DNA of 64,000 bases, from NCBI RefSeq assembly GCF_965279675.1, contig NZ_CBDIIJ010000002.1:310001-374000 (forward strand), in the 5' to 3' direction. The number at the start of each line of letters is the position of its first letter. The first letter of the stretch is position 1. The notes below the pieces were generated by a model, which saw only the letters and a program-made list of their open reading frames with translations, was not told the DNA's origin and searched no databases. Below are positions 42,377-51,453 of the stretch, one piece after another. Source of the stretch: Mucisphaera sp965279675 (GTDB lineage: Bacteria > Planctomycetota > Phycisphaerae > Phycisphaerales > Phycisphaeraceae). A program made the translations under genes and the position numbers.

Positions 42377-42398
42377 AACTGGCTTAAGTCGGCCAGTT
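42377..42398. promoter_or_regulatory. Inverted repeat upstream of the exopolysaccharide operon
   Basis: AACTGGC (42377-42383) and GCCAGTT (42392-42398) with an 8-base spacer, about 60 bases before the sugar-transferase start; a possible activator or repressor site. Nothing else is seen in the gap 42232-42456. Confidence 0.35.
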
Positions 42399-42456
42399 CC
42401 CCCGTCGATGTCGCTCAGGACCGCCGGTAGATCCGGCACAAGCCCGAGGACCGACC

Positions 42457-43119
42457 ATGCCCGCAAACACCCTCCAGCCCCAAGCCTCGATGCTCGAGCC
42501 CGCCGTGCCCTTCGGCCGCCTCGAAACACCCGGCTACGGCTACGAGGTGACCAAGCGATGCATCGATATCTTCGCAGCCGGCCTGGGACTGCTGCTGCTA
42601 AGCCCCTTGCTCCTCGCCGTCGCGCTCTGGATCAAGGCCATCGATCGGGGACCCGTGCTCTACTGGCAGTGGCGCGTCGGCCGCAACGGCTGGCTCTTCC
42701 GGCTCTGGAAGTTCCGCACCATGACCCTCGACGCCGAAGACGCCGGCGCGAGGCTCGCCACCACCGGCGACCAGCGCATCCTCCCCGGCTGCCGCTGGAT
42801 GCGCAAGAGCCACATCGACGAACTGCCCCAGCTCTGGAACATCCTGACCGGCCAGATGAGCCTGGTCGGACCCCGACCCGAACGGCCCGAAATCATCGAG
42901 GAACTCCGCGAAGAGGTGCCCCGGATCGAGTGGCGACTTACCGGACCTCCGGGATTAACGGGACTTGCGCAAGTCCGAAACGGTTACAGCAACGATCTGA
43001 GGGGCATGCGACGGAAGCTCGCCCTCGACCTCCGCTACCTCCGACGGCGTTCCATCGCCGCCGATGTCCGCATCCTTCTGCAAACCGTGCCCCGATGCTG
43101 GGACCCCACCGCCTGTTGA
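42457..43119 (+). CDS. Bacterial sugar transferase (undecaprenyl-phosphate sugar phosphotransferase type)
   Basis: 220 residues. It has the C-terminal catalytic module of the WbaP/EpsL-type family: KRCIDIFAAGLGLLLLSPLL (membrane helix), GPVLYWQWRVGRNGWLFRLWKFRTM, HIDELPQLWNILTGQMSLVGPRP and the C-terminal GLTGLAQV block. It transfers a phosphosugar from a nucleotide sugar to undecaprenyl phosphate at the inner membrane and so starts an exopolysaccharide repeat unit. It is the first of six consecutive plus-strand genes with small gaps (22 bases to the next), which are likely an operon. Confidence 0.93.
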   Translation: MPANTLQPQASMLEPAVPFGRLETPGYGYEVTKRCIDIFAAGLGLLLLSPLLLAVALWIKAIDRGPVLYWQWRVGRNGWLFRLWKFRTMTLDAEDAGARLATTGDQRILPGCRWMRKSHIDELPQLWNILTGQMSLVGPRPERPEIIEELREEVPRIEWRLTGPPGLTGLAQVRNGYSNDLRGMRRKLALDLRYLRRRSIAADVRILLQTVPRCWDPTAC

Positions 43120-43141
43120 GGTGTCACAAGCGATCCGAACC

Positions 43142-43903
43142 ATGAAAACGACCACCAAACAAAAACTCGCCATCGCCCTCGCGGCCGTCGCCACCCTCGG
43201 CGTCACCGGCTGCCAGCCCGAGCACACCGACTACAGCGCCTTCGTTCGGGTCCCGCGACCGACCGTGACCGCCACCGAATACCGGATGGCACCCCCCGAT
43301 TCGATCGCGATCAGCTCCAAGCGGGTCCGCGAGATCAACGGCCTGAACCAGACCATCCGCCCGGACGGCATGATCACCGTCCCGCTGCTCGGTGAGGTCT
43401 ACGCCGCCGGCAAAACCCCCCTCGAACTCGGGGCCGAACTCGAACAGCTCGCCCAGCAGTACTACGAAGACGCCGACGCCTCCGTCCGCGTCACCTCCTT
43501 CGCCTCCAAAAAGATCTTCGTCTTCGGCGAAGTCGCCGTCGCCGGACCCTACGCCTACGACGGCGCCAACACCATCTTCGAGACACTTGCCCGCGCTCAG
43601 CCGAGCCGGCTGTCCAACCCCAGCAAGATCCAAGTCCTGCGTCCCAACGCCGACGGCACCCTCCGCAGAGCCATGACCATCGACTTCAACAAGATGGTCC
43701 AGGAAGGCGACACGACCCTCGACGCCGTGCTCGAAGAGAACGACGTCATCTACGTACCCCCCAACACACTCGCCTCGATCGGCCTGAGCCTGCAGCAGCT
43801 GCTGCTGCCTCTGACCCCGGCCGCCTCCGTCGTCAACGGACCGGCCAATATCGAATCAGCTGCAGGACGCTACGGCGGCGACTCGACGAACTCCAGCAAC
43901 TAA
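43142..43903 (+). CDS. Polysaccharide export protein (Wza-like lipoprotein)
   Basis: 253 residues from ATG 43142. The N-terminus is a lipoprotein signal with the lipobox GVTGC. RMAPPDSIAISSKRVREINGLNQTIRPDGMITVPLLGEVYA is the Poly_export domain, followed by an SLBB-like beta-grasp unit (KKIFVFGEVAVAGPYAYDGANTIFETLA). The protein builds the outer-membrane channel through which polysaccharide is exported. A GTG at 43121 could start a 7-residue longer form. It lies between the sugar transferase and the chain-length regulator, the usual order. Confidence 0.9.
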   Translation: MKTTTKQKLAIALAAVATLGVTGCQPEHTDYSAFVRVPRPTVTATEYRMAPPDSIAISSKRVREINGLNQTIRPDGMITVPLLGEVYAAGKTPLELGAELEQLAQQYYEDADASVRVTSFASKKIFVFGEVAVAGPYAYDGANTIFETLARAQPSRLSNPSKIQVLRPNADGTLRRAMTIDFNKMVQEGDTTLDAVLEENDVIYVPPNTLASIGLSLQQLLLPLTPAASVVNGPANIESAAGRYGGDSTNSSN

Positions 43904-43929
43904 AGCCACAAAGGCTTGAGGATTCCGCG

Positions 43930-45591
43930 ATGACACAGAGTCAAGATCAACAGACCGCCCTCTTCGAGTTGTGGTCCATCGTCTGGCGATACCGGTGGCG
44001 CTTCGTCCTGCCGTGCTTCGCCGTCATGGTCGCCGTGCTCATCATCAGCCTCACGCTGCCCCGGAAGTACCGGTCCGAAGCCATCTTCGAGACCCGCACC
44101 GACATGGTCCTCAAGGAGATGACCTCACGCGGTGCCAGCGGCGCCTTCCAGGTCCCCCGCAACTCCGTCACCGAAGAACTCACCGGCGAAGTCGCCATCG
44201 ACCGGCTCATCCGCGAGATCGAACCCGAGCTCCGCGAGATGGGCGTCATCCAGACCAGCTTCGACCGCCAGCAGCTACGGCTCGACCTGCTCCGCAAGGT
44301 CACCGTCCGCTGGGACCTGGCCAGCGCCCAGGTCGACCGCATCCGGGTCTCTTACACCGGCCCGAACCCCGCCGTGACACGACTCGTCGTCAACAACCTC
44401 GTCGAGCAGTACATCGCCGCCACCCGTGCGCAGATGGACGCCAGGCTCAACGAGTCCGCCGACTTCTTCCGCAACGAACTCGCCAGCAGCCGGCAGACCA
44501 TCGAAGAAATCGAGAACCGGATGCTGCGCTTCGAGATCGAGAACGCCGTCCTCCTACCCGACAACCCGCTGAACATCCAGAACCAGCTCATCGAGAACCG
44601 CCAGGAACTCGAAGAACTCGTCGCCAAGCGGGAAGCCATCGTCGCCAGGCTCTCGACGCTCCGCGACGGCATCGAGCAGCAGCCAACGACCGTGCAGTCA
44701 CTCGTGATGGGCGCGAACCCGGCCCGCGACGAACTCAACGCCAAACGACGCGAACTCAACCGGCAGCTCGACACCTACCTCAACGTCTACAAGATGCGTG
44801 AGCAGCACCCCGACGTGCAATCGATCAGCCAGCAGATCAGCACCGTCGAAGCCCGCATCGCCGAGATCGAGGCCGAAGTCGTGACGGCCAAGAACATCAT
44901 CCCCAACCCCAAGCGAACCGAGATGGAACTGAGCCTTGCCCGCAGCGAAGGCGAACTCAACGCCCTCGACGACGAGATCAGCTCGATCAAGGCCAGCCTG
45001 GAAACCCTGGGCGCCAGCTCCGCAGGCATGTTCCCGGTCAGAAGCGAATACCGAAAACTCCAACGGGAGCTCACCGAAGCCCGCGGCAGCCTGCAGTTCT
45101 GGGAAACCAACCTCCGCCGGATCGAGCTGGCACTCACCGCCGAAAACGGCAACCGTGGCGTCCAGTTCGCCTTCGTCAAGCGCGCCGGAGCCGCCTGGCG
45201 GCCCGTCTCACCCGACCTCACCCAGGTCCTGCTTGCCTGCGGTCTGCTCGGCGTCATTGCCGGTTCCCTCGGCGTCTTCTTCGCCCACCGCATGGAAGCC
45301 ACCTACTACGACGGCAACGCGCTTGCCAACGACCTGGGACTGCCCCTGATCGGGTCCGTGAGCGAAGTCATCACCCACGACCAGCGGCGCAGCCGCCGGC
45401 TACGCAGGCTGATCCTCTACCCGACCAACGCCGTCGTGATGGCCACCGTGCTCGTCGGCGTCGGCGCACTGCTCTACCTCGACCTCGAACGACCACACGT
45501 CTTCGCCGTGCAGGACACCGAGGCCATCGAATCCAACGACGCAGAAGCGGCACCCGCCGCACTGCCAGAACCCCGTAACCAGGGCGAGTAA
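43930..45591 (+). CDS. Chain-length determinant (Wzz/GNVR-type polysaccharide co-polymerase)
   Basis: 553 residues. N-terminal Wzz domain with a membrane helix at about 28-45 (FVLPCFAVMVAVLIISL), a long periplasmic coiled coil (about 165-385), the GNVR-like region (PVRSEYRKLQRELTEARGSL) and membrane helices near 426-445 and 492-510. It sets chain length and connects the export channel with the tyrosine kinase. From the shape it belongs to the XrtA/PEP-CTERM-associated chain-length family. An ATPase gene follows 5 bases after the stop. Confidence 0.88.
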   Translation: MTQSQDQQTALFELWSIVWRYRWRFVLPCFAVMVAVLIISLTLPRKYRSEAIFETRTDMVLKEMTSRGASGAFQVPRNSVTEELTGEVAIDRLIREIEPELREMGVIQTSFDRQQLRLDLLRKVTVRWDLASAQVDRIRVSYTGPNPAVTRLVVNNLVEQYIAATRAQMDARLNESADFFRNELASSRQTIEEIENRMLRFEIENAVLLPDNPLNIQNQLIENRQELEELVAKREAIVARLSTLRDGIEQQPTTVQSLVMGANPARDELNAKRRELNRQLDTYLNVYKMREQHPDVQSISQQISTVEARIAEIEAEVVTAKNIIPNPKRTEMELSLARSEGELNALDDEISSIKASLETLGASSAGMFPVRSEYRKLQRELTEARGSLQFWETNLRRIELALTAENGNRGVQFAFVKRAGAAWRPVSPDLTQVLLACGLLGVIAGSLGVFFAHRMEATYYDGNALANDLGLPLIGSVSEVITHDQRRSRRLRRLILYPTNAVVMATVLVGVGALLYLDLERPHVFAVQDTEAIESNDAEAAPAALPEPRNQGE

Positions 45592-45595
45592 GGCC

Positions 45596-46507
45596 ATGTA
45601 CGAAGAATTCTTCCAGTTCAAGCAGCTGCCCTTCGAGAACACGCCCGACCCGCGGTTCTTCTACGACAGCGAACAGCACCGCGAAGCCCTCGCCGCGATC
45701 GAGTACACGATCCGTCTCCGAAAGGGCATCGTGCTCGTCACCGGTGACATCGGCTCCGGCAAGACCACCGTCGGACGCAAGATGCTCGCCCGCTGCGGCG
45801 ACCAGGCCACGATCGCTCAGGTCGTTCACGCCCACACCGATCGTGCCGACCTTATCGCCCACGTGCTCAGAGCTATTGGCGTCACCCCGCCCGCCGGCGC
45901 CGAACACGCCAGACTGTTGGAGATCCTCCACGAAGTCCTCATCGAGCACGCCCAACGGCGTCGACCGGTTGTGCTCTTCGTCGACGAAGCCCAGAACCTC
46001 ACCGATGAGGCCCTCGAAGAACTCCGGCTCATCAGCAACTTCGACACCAACACCGTCAAGCTGCTGCAGCTCGTACTCGTCGGCCAGCCGGAGCTCCGCC
46101 AGCGCATCGCCCAGCCGCGTATGCTCGCGCTCCGCCAGCGGATCGTCCTGGCCAAGCAGCTCAAGCCCATGAGCCGCGTCGACACCGCCGCCTATATCGA
46201 ACACCGCCTCCAGGCCGCCAGCATCGATCCCGAACGGGTCATCCCCGAGTTCGATGCCGGAGCCAAGGACGCCATCTTCCAGTTCTCCCGGGGAACACCG
46301 CGGCTCATCAACGTAGTGAGCGATAACACGCTGCTGATGAGTTTCGTCAGGGAAAGCACCCGGGTGACGGCCGATACCGTTGAGGCCGTGATTGATGACA
46401 TGCTGCCAAGCTTCGGTGAACCAGTCGTGCGACCGGTGAGCCCACGCAGCGAATGGACCGCACCGAGAGTAGGGACGCGATCGTGGGATACATCTTTGAC
46501 GCTCTAA
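45596..46507 (+). CDS. ExeA-like AAA ATPase of the exopolysaccharide cluster
   Basis: 303 residues: MYEEFFQFKQLPFENTPDP is the characteristic start, with Walker A GDIGSGKTT at about 50-58, Walker B PVVLFVDEAQNL at about 123-134 and sensor blocks LVLVGQPELRQ and FSRGTPRLINV. It belongs to the ExeA/GspA group that contains the XrtA-associated ATPases of exosortase-type EPS loci. The exact role is unknown; it may help assemble the secretion complex. The next gene begins inside its 3' end. Confidence 0.87.
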   Translation: MYEEFFQFKQLPFENTPDPRFFYDSEQHREALAAIEYTIRLRKGIVLVTGDIGSGKTTVGRKMLARCGDQATIAQVVHAHTDRADLIAHVLRAIGVTPPAGAEHARLLEILHEVLIEHAQRRRPVVLFVDEAQNLTDEALEELRLISNFDTNTVKLLQLVLVGQPELRQRIAQPRMLALRQRIVLAKQLKPMSRVDTAAYIEHRLQAASIDPERVIPEFDAGAKDAIFQFSRGTPRLINVVSDNTLLMSFVRESTRVTADTVEAVIDDMLPSFGEPVVRPVSPRSEWTAPRVGTRSWDTSLTL

Positions 46508-47556
46508 ACAGGTCCGACGACCAGCACGAGCCAAACCCGGACGCGACCAACCGCAAGCCGGATCAGGCCTGGTCAACGCCTTACACCAAAGCTCCAAAGG
46601 CCACCGAGCCCGTCGAGCAGACTGCTGCGCCAACGCCATTCGGCGGGACCGGCCCGTTTGCCAGCATCCTCGAGGACCCCGAACTCACCGACGGCCTCGA
46701 TGGACAGACTCAGGCCGCGCAACCGATCAGCGACCCAAACCCGGAAGAGCCTCCGGCCGCCTACAACACGCTCCAGGACATGGAGGACGCCCAGTACGGC
46801 CCACTCGGGAGCATCGGCACTCAGGACAATCGTCAGGCCAATCAGTTCGACGACCGGGTGGTCGTCGCCACCAACCCCAGCGCCAAAGCCTCCGAGGAAT
46901 ACCGGCTGATCCGTACCTCCATGCTCGCTCGCTGGGAACAGCGGCGCAACCTCATCCACACCATCACCAGCGCGACACCCAAAGAAGGCAAGACGATCTC
47001 CACGATCAACCTCGGCCTCAGCTTTGCCGAACTGCACGAGCGCAACACCATCGTCGTCGAGGCCGACCTCCGCCTGCCCTCCTTCGAGGACATGCTCCGA
47101 CTCGGCGCGACCACCGGGCTCCTCGCCTATCTCCGTGGCGAAGCCCAACTCGATCAGGCCATCGCCCGGGTGCCGGGCACCCGCCTCTCCGTCATGACCG
47201 CAGGCGGACGAGCCGGACGCGAAGCCGTCGGCCTCATCGGCTCCCAGCGGATGAAGCACCTGCTCGTCACCCTCCGCCAACGCTACGACCACGTCATCAT
47301 CGACACCCCGCCGGTTCTCGATCTCGCCGACGCCGGGATCCTTGGCGGGCTCTCCGATGAGGTCCTCCTCGTTGCTCGGATGCGGCACACCCCACGCCCG
47401 CTCATCGAGCAGGCCACCCGCGTGCTGAAGAGCTACCAGACGCCCATCGGCGGCGTGATCGCGACAGACCAGGAAGAGATCGGTCAGAGCTACAGCTACG
47501 CCTACAGCTATCGATACCGCTACCGGTATACCGAACAGCTCCGCGAAGCAGCCTGA
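46483..47556 (+). CDS. BY-kinase-type polysaccharide tyrosine autokinase
   Basis: 357 residues if started at GTG 46483, giving MGYIFDALNRSD, which matches the usual start of this family; a frame from ATG 46453 adds 10 residues. Either way it overlaps the preceding gene. After a Pro/Gln-rich linker (to about 125) comes the P-loop kinase domain: Walker A TPKEGKTISTINL, Walker A' VEADLRLPS and Walker B HVIIDTPPVLDLAD. The C-terminus YSYAYSYRYRYRYTEQL is the tyrosine cluster that is autophosphorylated. It regulates polysaccharide assembly together with the Wzz-like protein. Confidence 0.88.
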   Translation: MGYIFDALNRSDDQHEPNPDATNRKPDQAWSTPYTKAPKATEPVEQTAAPTPFGGTGPFASILEDPELTDGLDGQTQAAQPISDPNPEEPPAAYNTLQDMEDAQYGPLGSIGTQDNRQANQFDDRVVVATNPSAKASEEYRLIRTSMLARWEQRRNLIHTITSATPKEGKTISTINLGLSFAELHERNTIVVEADLRLPSFEDMLRLGATTGLLAYLRGEAQLDQAIARVPGTRLSVMTAGGRAGREAVGLIGSQRMKHLLVTLRQRYDHVIIDTPPVLDLADAGILGGLSDEVLLVARMRHTPRPLIEQATRVLKSYQTPIGGVIATDQEEIGQSYSYAYSYRYRYRYTEQLREAA

Positions 47557-47593
47557 GTCATCGACCCACCAACCAATGCCAGGAAACAGGCCG

Positions 47594-48301
47594 ATGGCTC
47601 CATCGTCCCCAAAAGCAAGCTCCGCGAACATGCCGGCACGTTTCGGCGAATCAGCTCCACGGCCACGCCTGCTGATCCTCACCGACACCCTGCCCGACCC
47701 GCGCGGCCAGGCCAGCCAGCACCGGCTGAGCCTTCTGCTCCAGGAACTGGCACCCGACCGCGACCTCTACCTCACCGTGCTCGCCAGTCAGCGACTGCAT
47801 CTCAAGGCCTGGCGGAGGGCCCAGGCCTGCTGCACCGCGCTAACCGTCGAGCCCCCCGAGGCCGCCCGCAGACTCGACCTGCCGATCTCCCGAACCGTCG
47901 ACCGCTGGCAGAAGGACGGAGCCTTCACAACAGTCATCGCCTTCGGAAGCTCCGTCTGGCCCGCCTTACGCTGGTTTAGGCAGACGCTCACCGTCTGCGA
48001 CCTGGCCACCGACACCCAGACCTGCTTCGACCAAGGCGGCAGACTTCTCGACCGAGCCAAACGCGGCAAACACTTCCGAAACGCCTGCGCCACAGCGGAA
48101 CGAAGCCAGGTCACCGTCGTCGGAACCAGAGCCCACGCGCAGCCCTACCTGACCCGGGCAGGACGCACCATCATCATCCCCAATGAGCACATGGCCAGAC
48201 TCCCCGAATTCCTGGACCAGATGGACCCGACGCGCGATCAGACCTCACAGCAGGTCGTCACCAGCCGACGGACCACCCCGAATCTCGCTCAGGCCGCCTG
48301 A
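47594..48301 (+). CDS. Glycosyltransferase-like protein, N-terminal half only
   Basis: 235 residues from ATG 47594 (AGGAAACAGG upstream); an ATG at 47576 is an alternative. RLLILTDTLPDPRGQASQHRL and the following blocks resemble the N-terminal Rossmann domain of GT-B glycosyltransferases such as the PEP-CTERM-associated sugar transferase group, but the nucleotide-sugar-binding C-terminal domain is missing; the protein ends in a Gln/Thr-rich tail. It may be a regulatory or inactive form, or a shortened transferase. It is the last gene of the exopolysaccharide run. Confidence 0.55.
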   Translation: MAPSSPKASSANMPARFGESAPRPRLLILTDTLPDPRGQASQHRLSLLLQELAPDRDLYLTVLASQRLHLKAWRRAQACCTALTVEPPEAARRLDLPISRTVDRWQKDGAFTTVIAFGSSVWPALRWFRQTLTVCDLATDTQTCFDQGGRLLDRAKRGKHFRNACATAERSQVTVVGTRAHAQPYLTRAGRTIIIPNEHMARLPEFLDQMDPTRDQTSQQVVTSRRTTPNLAQAA

Positions 48302-48354
48302 AGCGAACCCCCCTCCTACTGGCAACCGCCGACCACCGCATCTAGCATGCAGGC

Positions 48355-49083
48355 GTGGCAGCCAACAGCAAAGAACACCTCTCGTTTCGCCGCTCCGCCG
48401 TGCTCTCCGGGGTCATGGTGTTGCTGTTCCTCGGCACGCTCGGCGTCGCCTCGCTCGTCACGCCCGACGAGCCCAGTGACCCCTTCGCCGGCTTCGATGC
48501 TCAAAGGCCCACGGCTCGCCCACAACAATCGACGCGCGTCGTGCCCTGGGTCAATCTCGCCGGCATGAGCTTCGCCCTCCCGCCGAGCTGGTCCATCGAA
48601 AACCAGGAAACCGACTCCGGCTGGGACGAACTCACCACCCAATCCATCACCCTCCAGGACCCCACACGACCCACCCGTCGACTCAGGATCGGAACCCTCG
48701 AAAACCTGCCCGAAGGCACCACCACGGAGGAGGTCTACCTCCAGATCCTTGGCGAGCACCGTAGCCGCTTCGAACCACTCGAAACCAACCTCCAGCCATT
48801 CCACCGCCGCACCCACTCTGGCGCCATCCTCCTCGGCACCGTCGATGTCGAGATCCAGACCGATGAAGCCCAGCCGGGCACGCCGGCACGCAGCGTCGTC
48901 GCCATGGCGGTCATGAGCATCAACAACGACGGCCGAACCTTCTGGATCGTCTGGGTCTCCGACCTCGTGCCCTTCAGCGACGCCGGCAACCAACTCGCGG
49001 CCGAGAGCTTCCGACTCGTCAGCATCATCGGCCCCGGCGCCCGCCCCACCGAGTCCGTCAGCACGGAGCCCAACGCCCCGTGA
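48355..49083 (+). CDS. Membrane-anchored protein, unrecognised
   Basis: 242 residues from a GTG. A basic N-terminus and one hydrophobic helix (about 12-36, SAVLSGVMVLLFLGTLGVAS) act as a signal anchor, with the rest outside the cytoplasm. The outer part (from about residue 60, WVNLAGMSFALPPSWSIENQE) looks like the beta-sandwich that many such planctomycete proteins share. The stop overlaps the GTG of the next gene, whose product has a similar outer part (FGLSIDTPPGLRIVE), so the two may work together. Confidence 0.6.
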   Translation: MAANSKEHLSFRRSAVLSGVMVLLFLGTLGVASLVTPDEPSDPFAGFDAQRPTARPQQSTRVVPWVNLAGMSFALPPSWSIENQETDSGWDELTTQSITLQDPTRPTRRLRIGTLENLPEGTTTEEVYLQILGEHRSRFEPLETNLQPFHRRTHSGAILLGTVDVEIQTDEAQPGTPARSVVAMAVMSINNDGRTFWIVWVSDLVPFSDAGNQLAAESFRLVSIIGPGARPTESVSTEPNAP

Positions 49084-50360
49084 AGCGATCGCTCACCACG
49101 ATCCTCATCATCGGTCTGATGATCGGCCTCTTCGGCGTTCCCCGGCTGCACGCCGAGACCTGGTCGGAGCCGATGTTCGGCCTGTCGATCGACACTCCGC
49201 CCGGCCTCCGCATCGTCGAACAAACCACCGATGGCGCCCTGCTGAAAATCGTTGGCGAAGACTCGGCTGTCGCCAGCCTCCACATCGAACAGCAATCTCT
49301 CGACTGGTCCCTCCCCGACATCCGCGAGCGCGCTCTCGCACAACTCGGGTTCGGGGCCAGCCAGCCGCTGCTCCTCGACGAGTCACCCCACCGCACCGAA
49401 ATCGCCGGCCACCGTGCCCACTGGTGGAAGATGCGCGTCACCTCCGAGACCCGAGGCGAGTTCTACCTGGCCCAGGCCTTCATCATGCTCTCGCCCAGAC
49501 GCTACGCAGTCATCCAGTCCGAAGCCGACTGGGCCGACGCCGAGGCCGCCGCCGCCCTCTTCGATACCACCATCGCAGGCCTGTCGGTCAAGGACCAGAA
49601 TGAACTCGGCGAAGAACACCTCCGCCGACTCCGCGCAGGCGACGACTGGCTCAAAGCCATCCTCCCCGCCATGACCCGCGCCGGGCAAAGAACCCAGAAC
49701 CACTGGTTCCTCATCGAAGCCGACGGCGAGGTCATCGGCTACGAACGCCACACCCAGACCATCAACGAGGACTTCGGCACACAGGGCCTCAGCGTCGAAC
49801 GCATGCGCCGAGTCTTCTCCAACCAGGGCACCCAGGACGCCCTCATCCGCGCCTTCGCCTCCGCCGACGGCACCATCGAAGTCTGGGAAGCACGCACCAC
49901 GTTCCGCCAGCCAGGGACCCTGCAAACACAAACGCAAAGCTCGGCCGTCACCGCCGTCCGCAGCGGCGACAGCCTCATCATCACCCGCGAAGAACCCACC
50001 AGCACCTCCCAGACCGAGCACGCCATCCCGGAACTCGGCTACCTCCCGATGGCCCACCAACTCGCCCTCGGCCCCGGCTGGCTCGACGCCCTTGGCCGCC
50101 CCATCGCCTTCTATCACTACTACGCCCCCACCGCCTCGATGAGCTTTGCCCTCGCCGAAGCAGCCGCCACCAGCGACGGCTGGACCGTCACGCTCTACCC
50201 GGCACCCCGTCGAGCCGCCCAGGCCCTCATCTATGACCACGACGGCCAGCTCCTAGAACACCGAACGCCAGACGGCAGGATCCTCAGGCGCGTCACCCCC
50301 GAACAACTCCGACAGAAAGTCCAACACCTCGAACCCAACGGAATCAACCGTGACCGCTGA
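49080..50360 (+). CDS. Exported protein, unrecognised
   Basis: 426 residues from a GTG overlapping the previous stop. Signal peptide to about residue 25 (LFGVPRLHA). The following domain (about 28-175) begins WSEPMFGLSIDTPPGLRIVEQ and again looks like the sandwich domain of the preceding protein; the second half (about 200-420) has no recognised motif. Its end overlaps the phoH start by 11 bases, so the gene is in the phoH unit. Function unknown. Confidence 0.6.
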   Translation: MKRSLTTILIIGLMIGLFGVPRLHAETWSEPMFGLSIDTPPGLRIVEQTTDGALLKIVGEDSAVASLHIEQQSLDWSLPDIRERALAQLGFGASQPLLLDESPHRTEIAGHRAHWWKMRVTSETRGEFYLAQAFIMLSPRRYAVIQSEADWADAEAAAALFDTTIAGLSVKDQNELGEEHLRRLRAGDDWLKAILPAMTRAGQRTQNHWFLIEADGEVIGYERHTQTINEDFGTQGLSVERMRRVFSNQGTQDALIRAFASADGTIEVWEARTTFRQPGTLQTQTQSSAVTAVRSGDSLIITREEPTSTSQTEHAIPELGYLPMAHQLALGPGWLDALGRPIAFYHYYAPTASMSFALAEAAATSDGWTVTLYPAPRRAAQALIYDHDGQLLEHRTPDGRILRRVTPEQLRQKVQHLEPNGINRDR

Positions 50361-51378
50361 AATCCAGCTCCCCTCCCGCCCCGACCACCGCCTGCTCGTC
50401 ACCGGACCCGAAGAGCGCAACCTCAAGCTGCTCCGCGAAGCCCTCGGCGTCACCCTCGTCGCACGCTCGCACACCATCCGCGTGACCGGCGAACCCGACA
50501 ATGTCCGTCGGGCCGCCGCCGCGCTCCGCGAACTCACCGACCGCGCCGCCGATGGCCAAACCATGGAACGCCAGGCCCTGCTCGAACGCATCGCCTGGGC
50601 ACCACCCACCGATGCCCTGTCAGACGACAGTCCCACCTTCGCCACCGACCACCTCGACGTCTACCTCGGCCACAAGTCCGTCCGAGGCATCACCGAAGGC
50701 CAGCGGCGCTACCTCAAAACCATGAGCGAGCACGACCTCACCATCTGCACCGGACCCGCAGGCACCGGCAAGACCTACCTCGCCGTCGCCGCCGCCGTCG
50801 CCATGCTCAAAAGAGGCCTCGTCCGCAAACTCGTCCTCGCCAGACCCGCCGTCGAAGCCGGCGAAAAACTCGGCTTCCTCCCCGGAACCATGCAGGACAA
50901 GGTCAACCCCTACCTCCGACCCCTCCTCGACGCCCTTCAGGACATGATGGCCTTCGAACAGGTTCAGCGGTTCATCGCCAACGACCTCATCGAAGTCATC
51001 CCCCTCGCCTTCATGCGCGGCCGCACCCTCAACCACGCCTGGATCATCCTCGACGAGGCCCAGAACACCACCCGCGGCCAGATGCTCATGTTCCTCACCC
51101 GGCTCGGCCACGGCTCCAAGATGGTCATCACCGGCGACACCTCCCAGATCGACCTCGACAACCCCCGCGATTCCGGCCTCGTCGATGCCGCCTACCGGCT
51201 CCGCAGAACCCCTGGGGTCGGCCTCACCACCCTGGAACCGCAGGACATCGTGCGCCACGGCCTCGTTCAGCGTATTATCGCCGCTTATGACCCCAACAAA
51301 AAGCAAACAAAGCACCCCCTCGATCTTTCCGCCGATGTACCCCAAGACGACCCCGGCAAGCAGAGTCCGGTAAACTGA
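50350..51378 (+). CDS. phoH: PhoH-like ATPase (YbeZ type)
   Basis: 342 residues from GTG 50350. A short N-terminal KH-like region is followed by the PhoH P-loop ATPase domain: Walker A GPAGTGKTYLAV at about 138-149, GEKLGFLPGTMQDKVNPYLRP as a family signature, and Walker B AWIILDEAQNTT at about 230-241. PhoH/YbeZ proteins act in RNA metabolism and ribosome maturation with YbeY. Here phoH is followed by a PgpH-like gene, as in many bacteria, although ybeY is not the next gene. Confidence 0.94.
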   Translation: MTAEIQLPSRPDHRLLVTGPEERNLKLLREALGVTLVARSHTIRVTGEPDNVRRAAAALRELTDRAADGQTMERQALLERIAWAPPTDALSDDSPTFATDHLDVYLGHKSVRGITEGQRRYLKTMSEHDLTICTGPAGTGKTYLAVAAAVAMLKRGLVRKLVLARPAVEAGEKLGFLPGTMQDKVNPYLRPLLDALQDMMAFEQVQRFIANDLIEVIPLAFMRGRTLNHAWIILDEAQNTTRGQMLMFLTRLGHGSKMVITGDTSQIDLDNPRDSGLVDAAYRLRRTPGVGLTTLEPQDIVRHGLVQRIIAAYDPNKKQTKHPLDLSADVPQDDPGKQSPVN

Positions 51379-51453
51379 TCACCCGAGGAGAGGCTCAGCC
51401 GCAACCCCCCAGGACCCAGAGCCGCCAACAGGCCGGACCGCCTACAGCCAACC

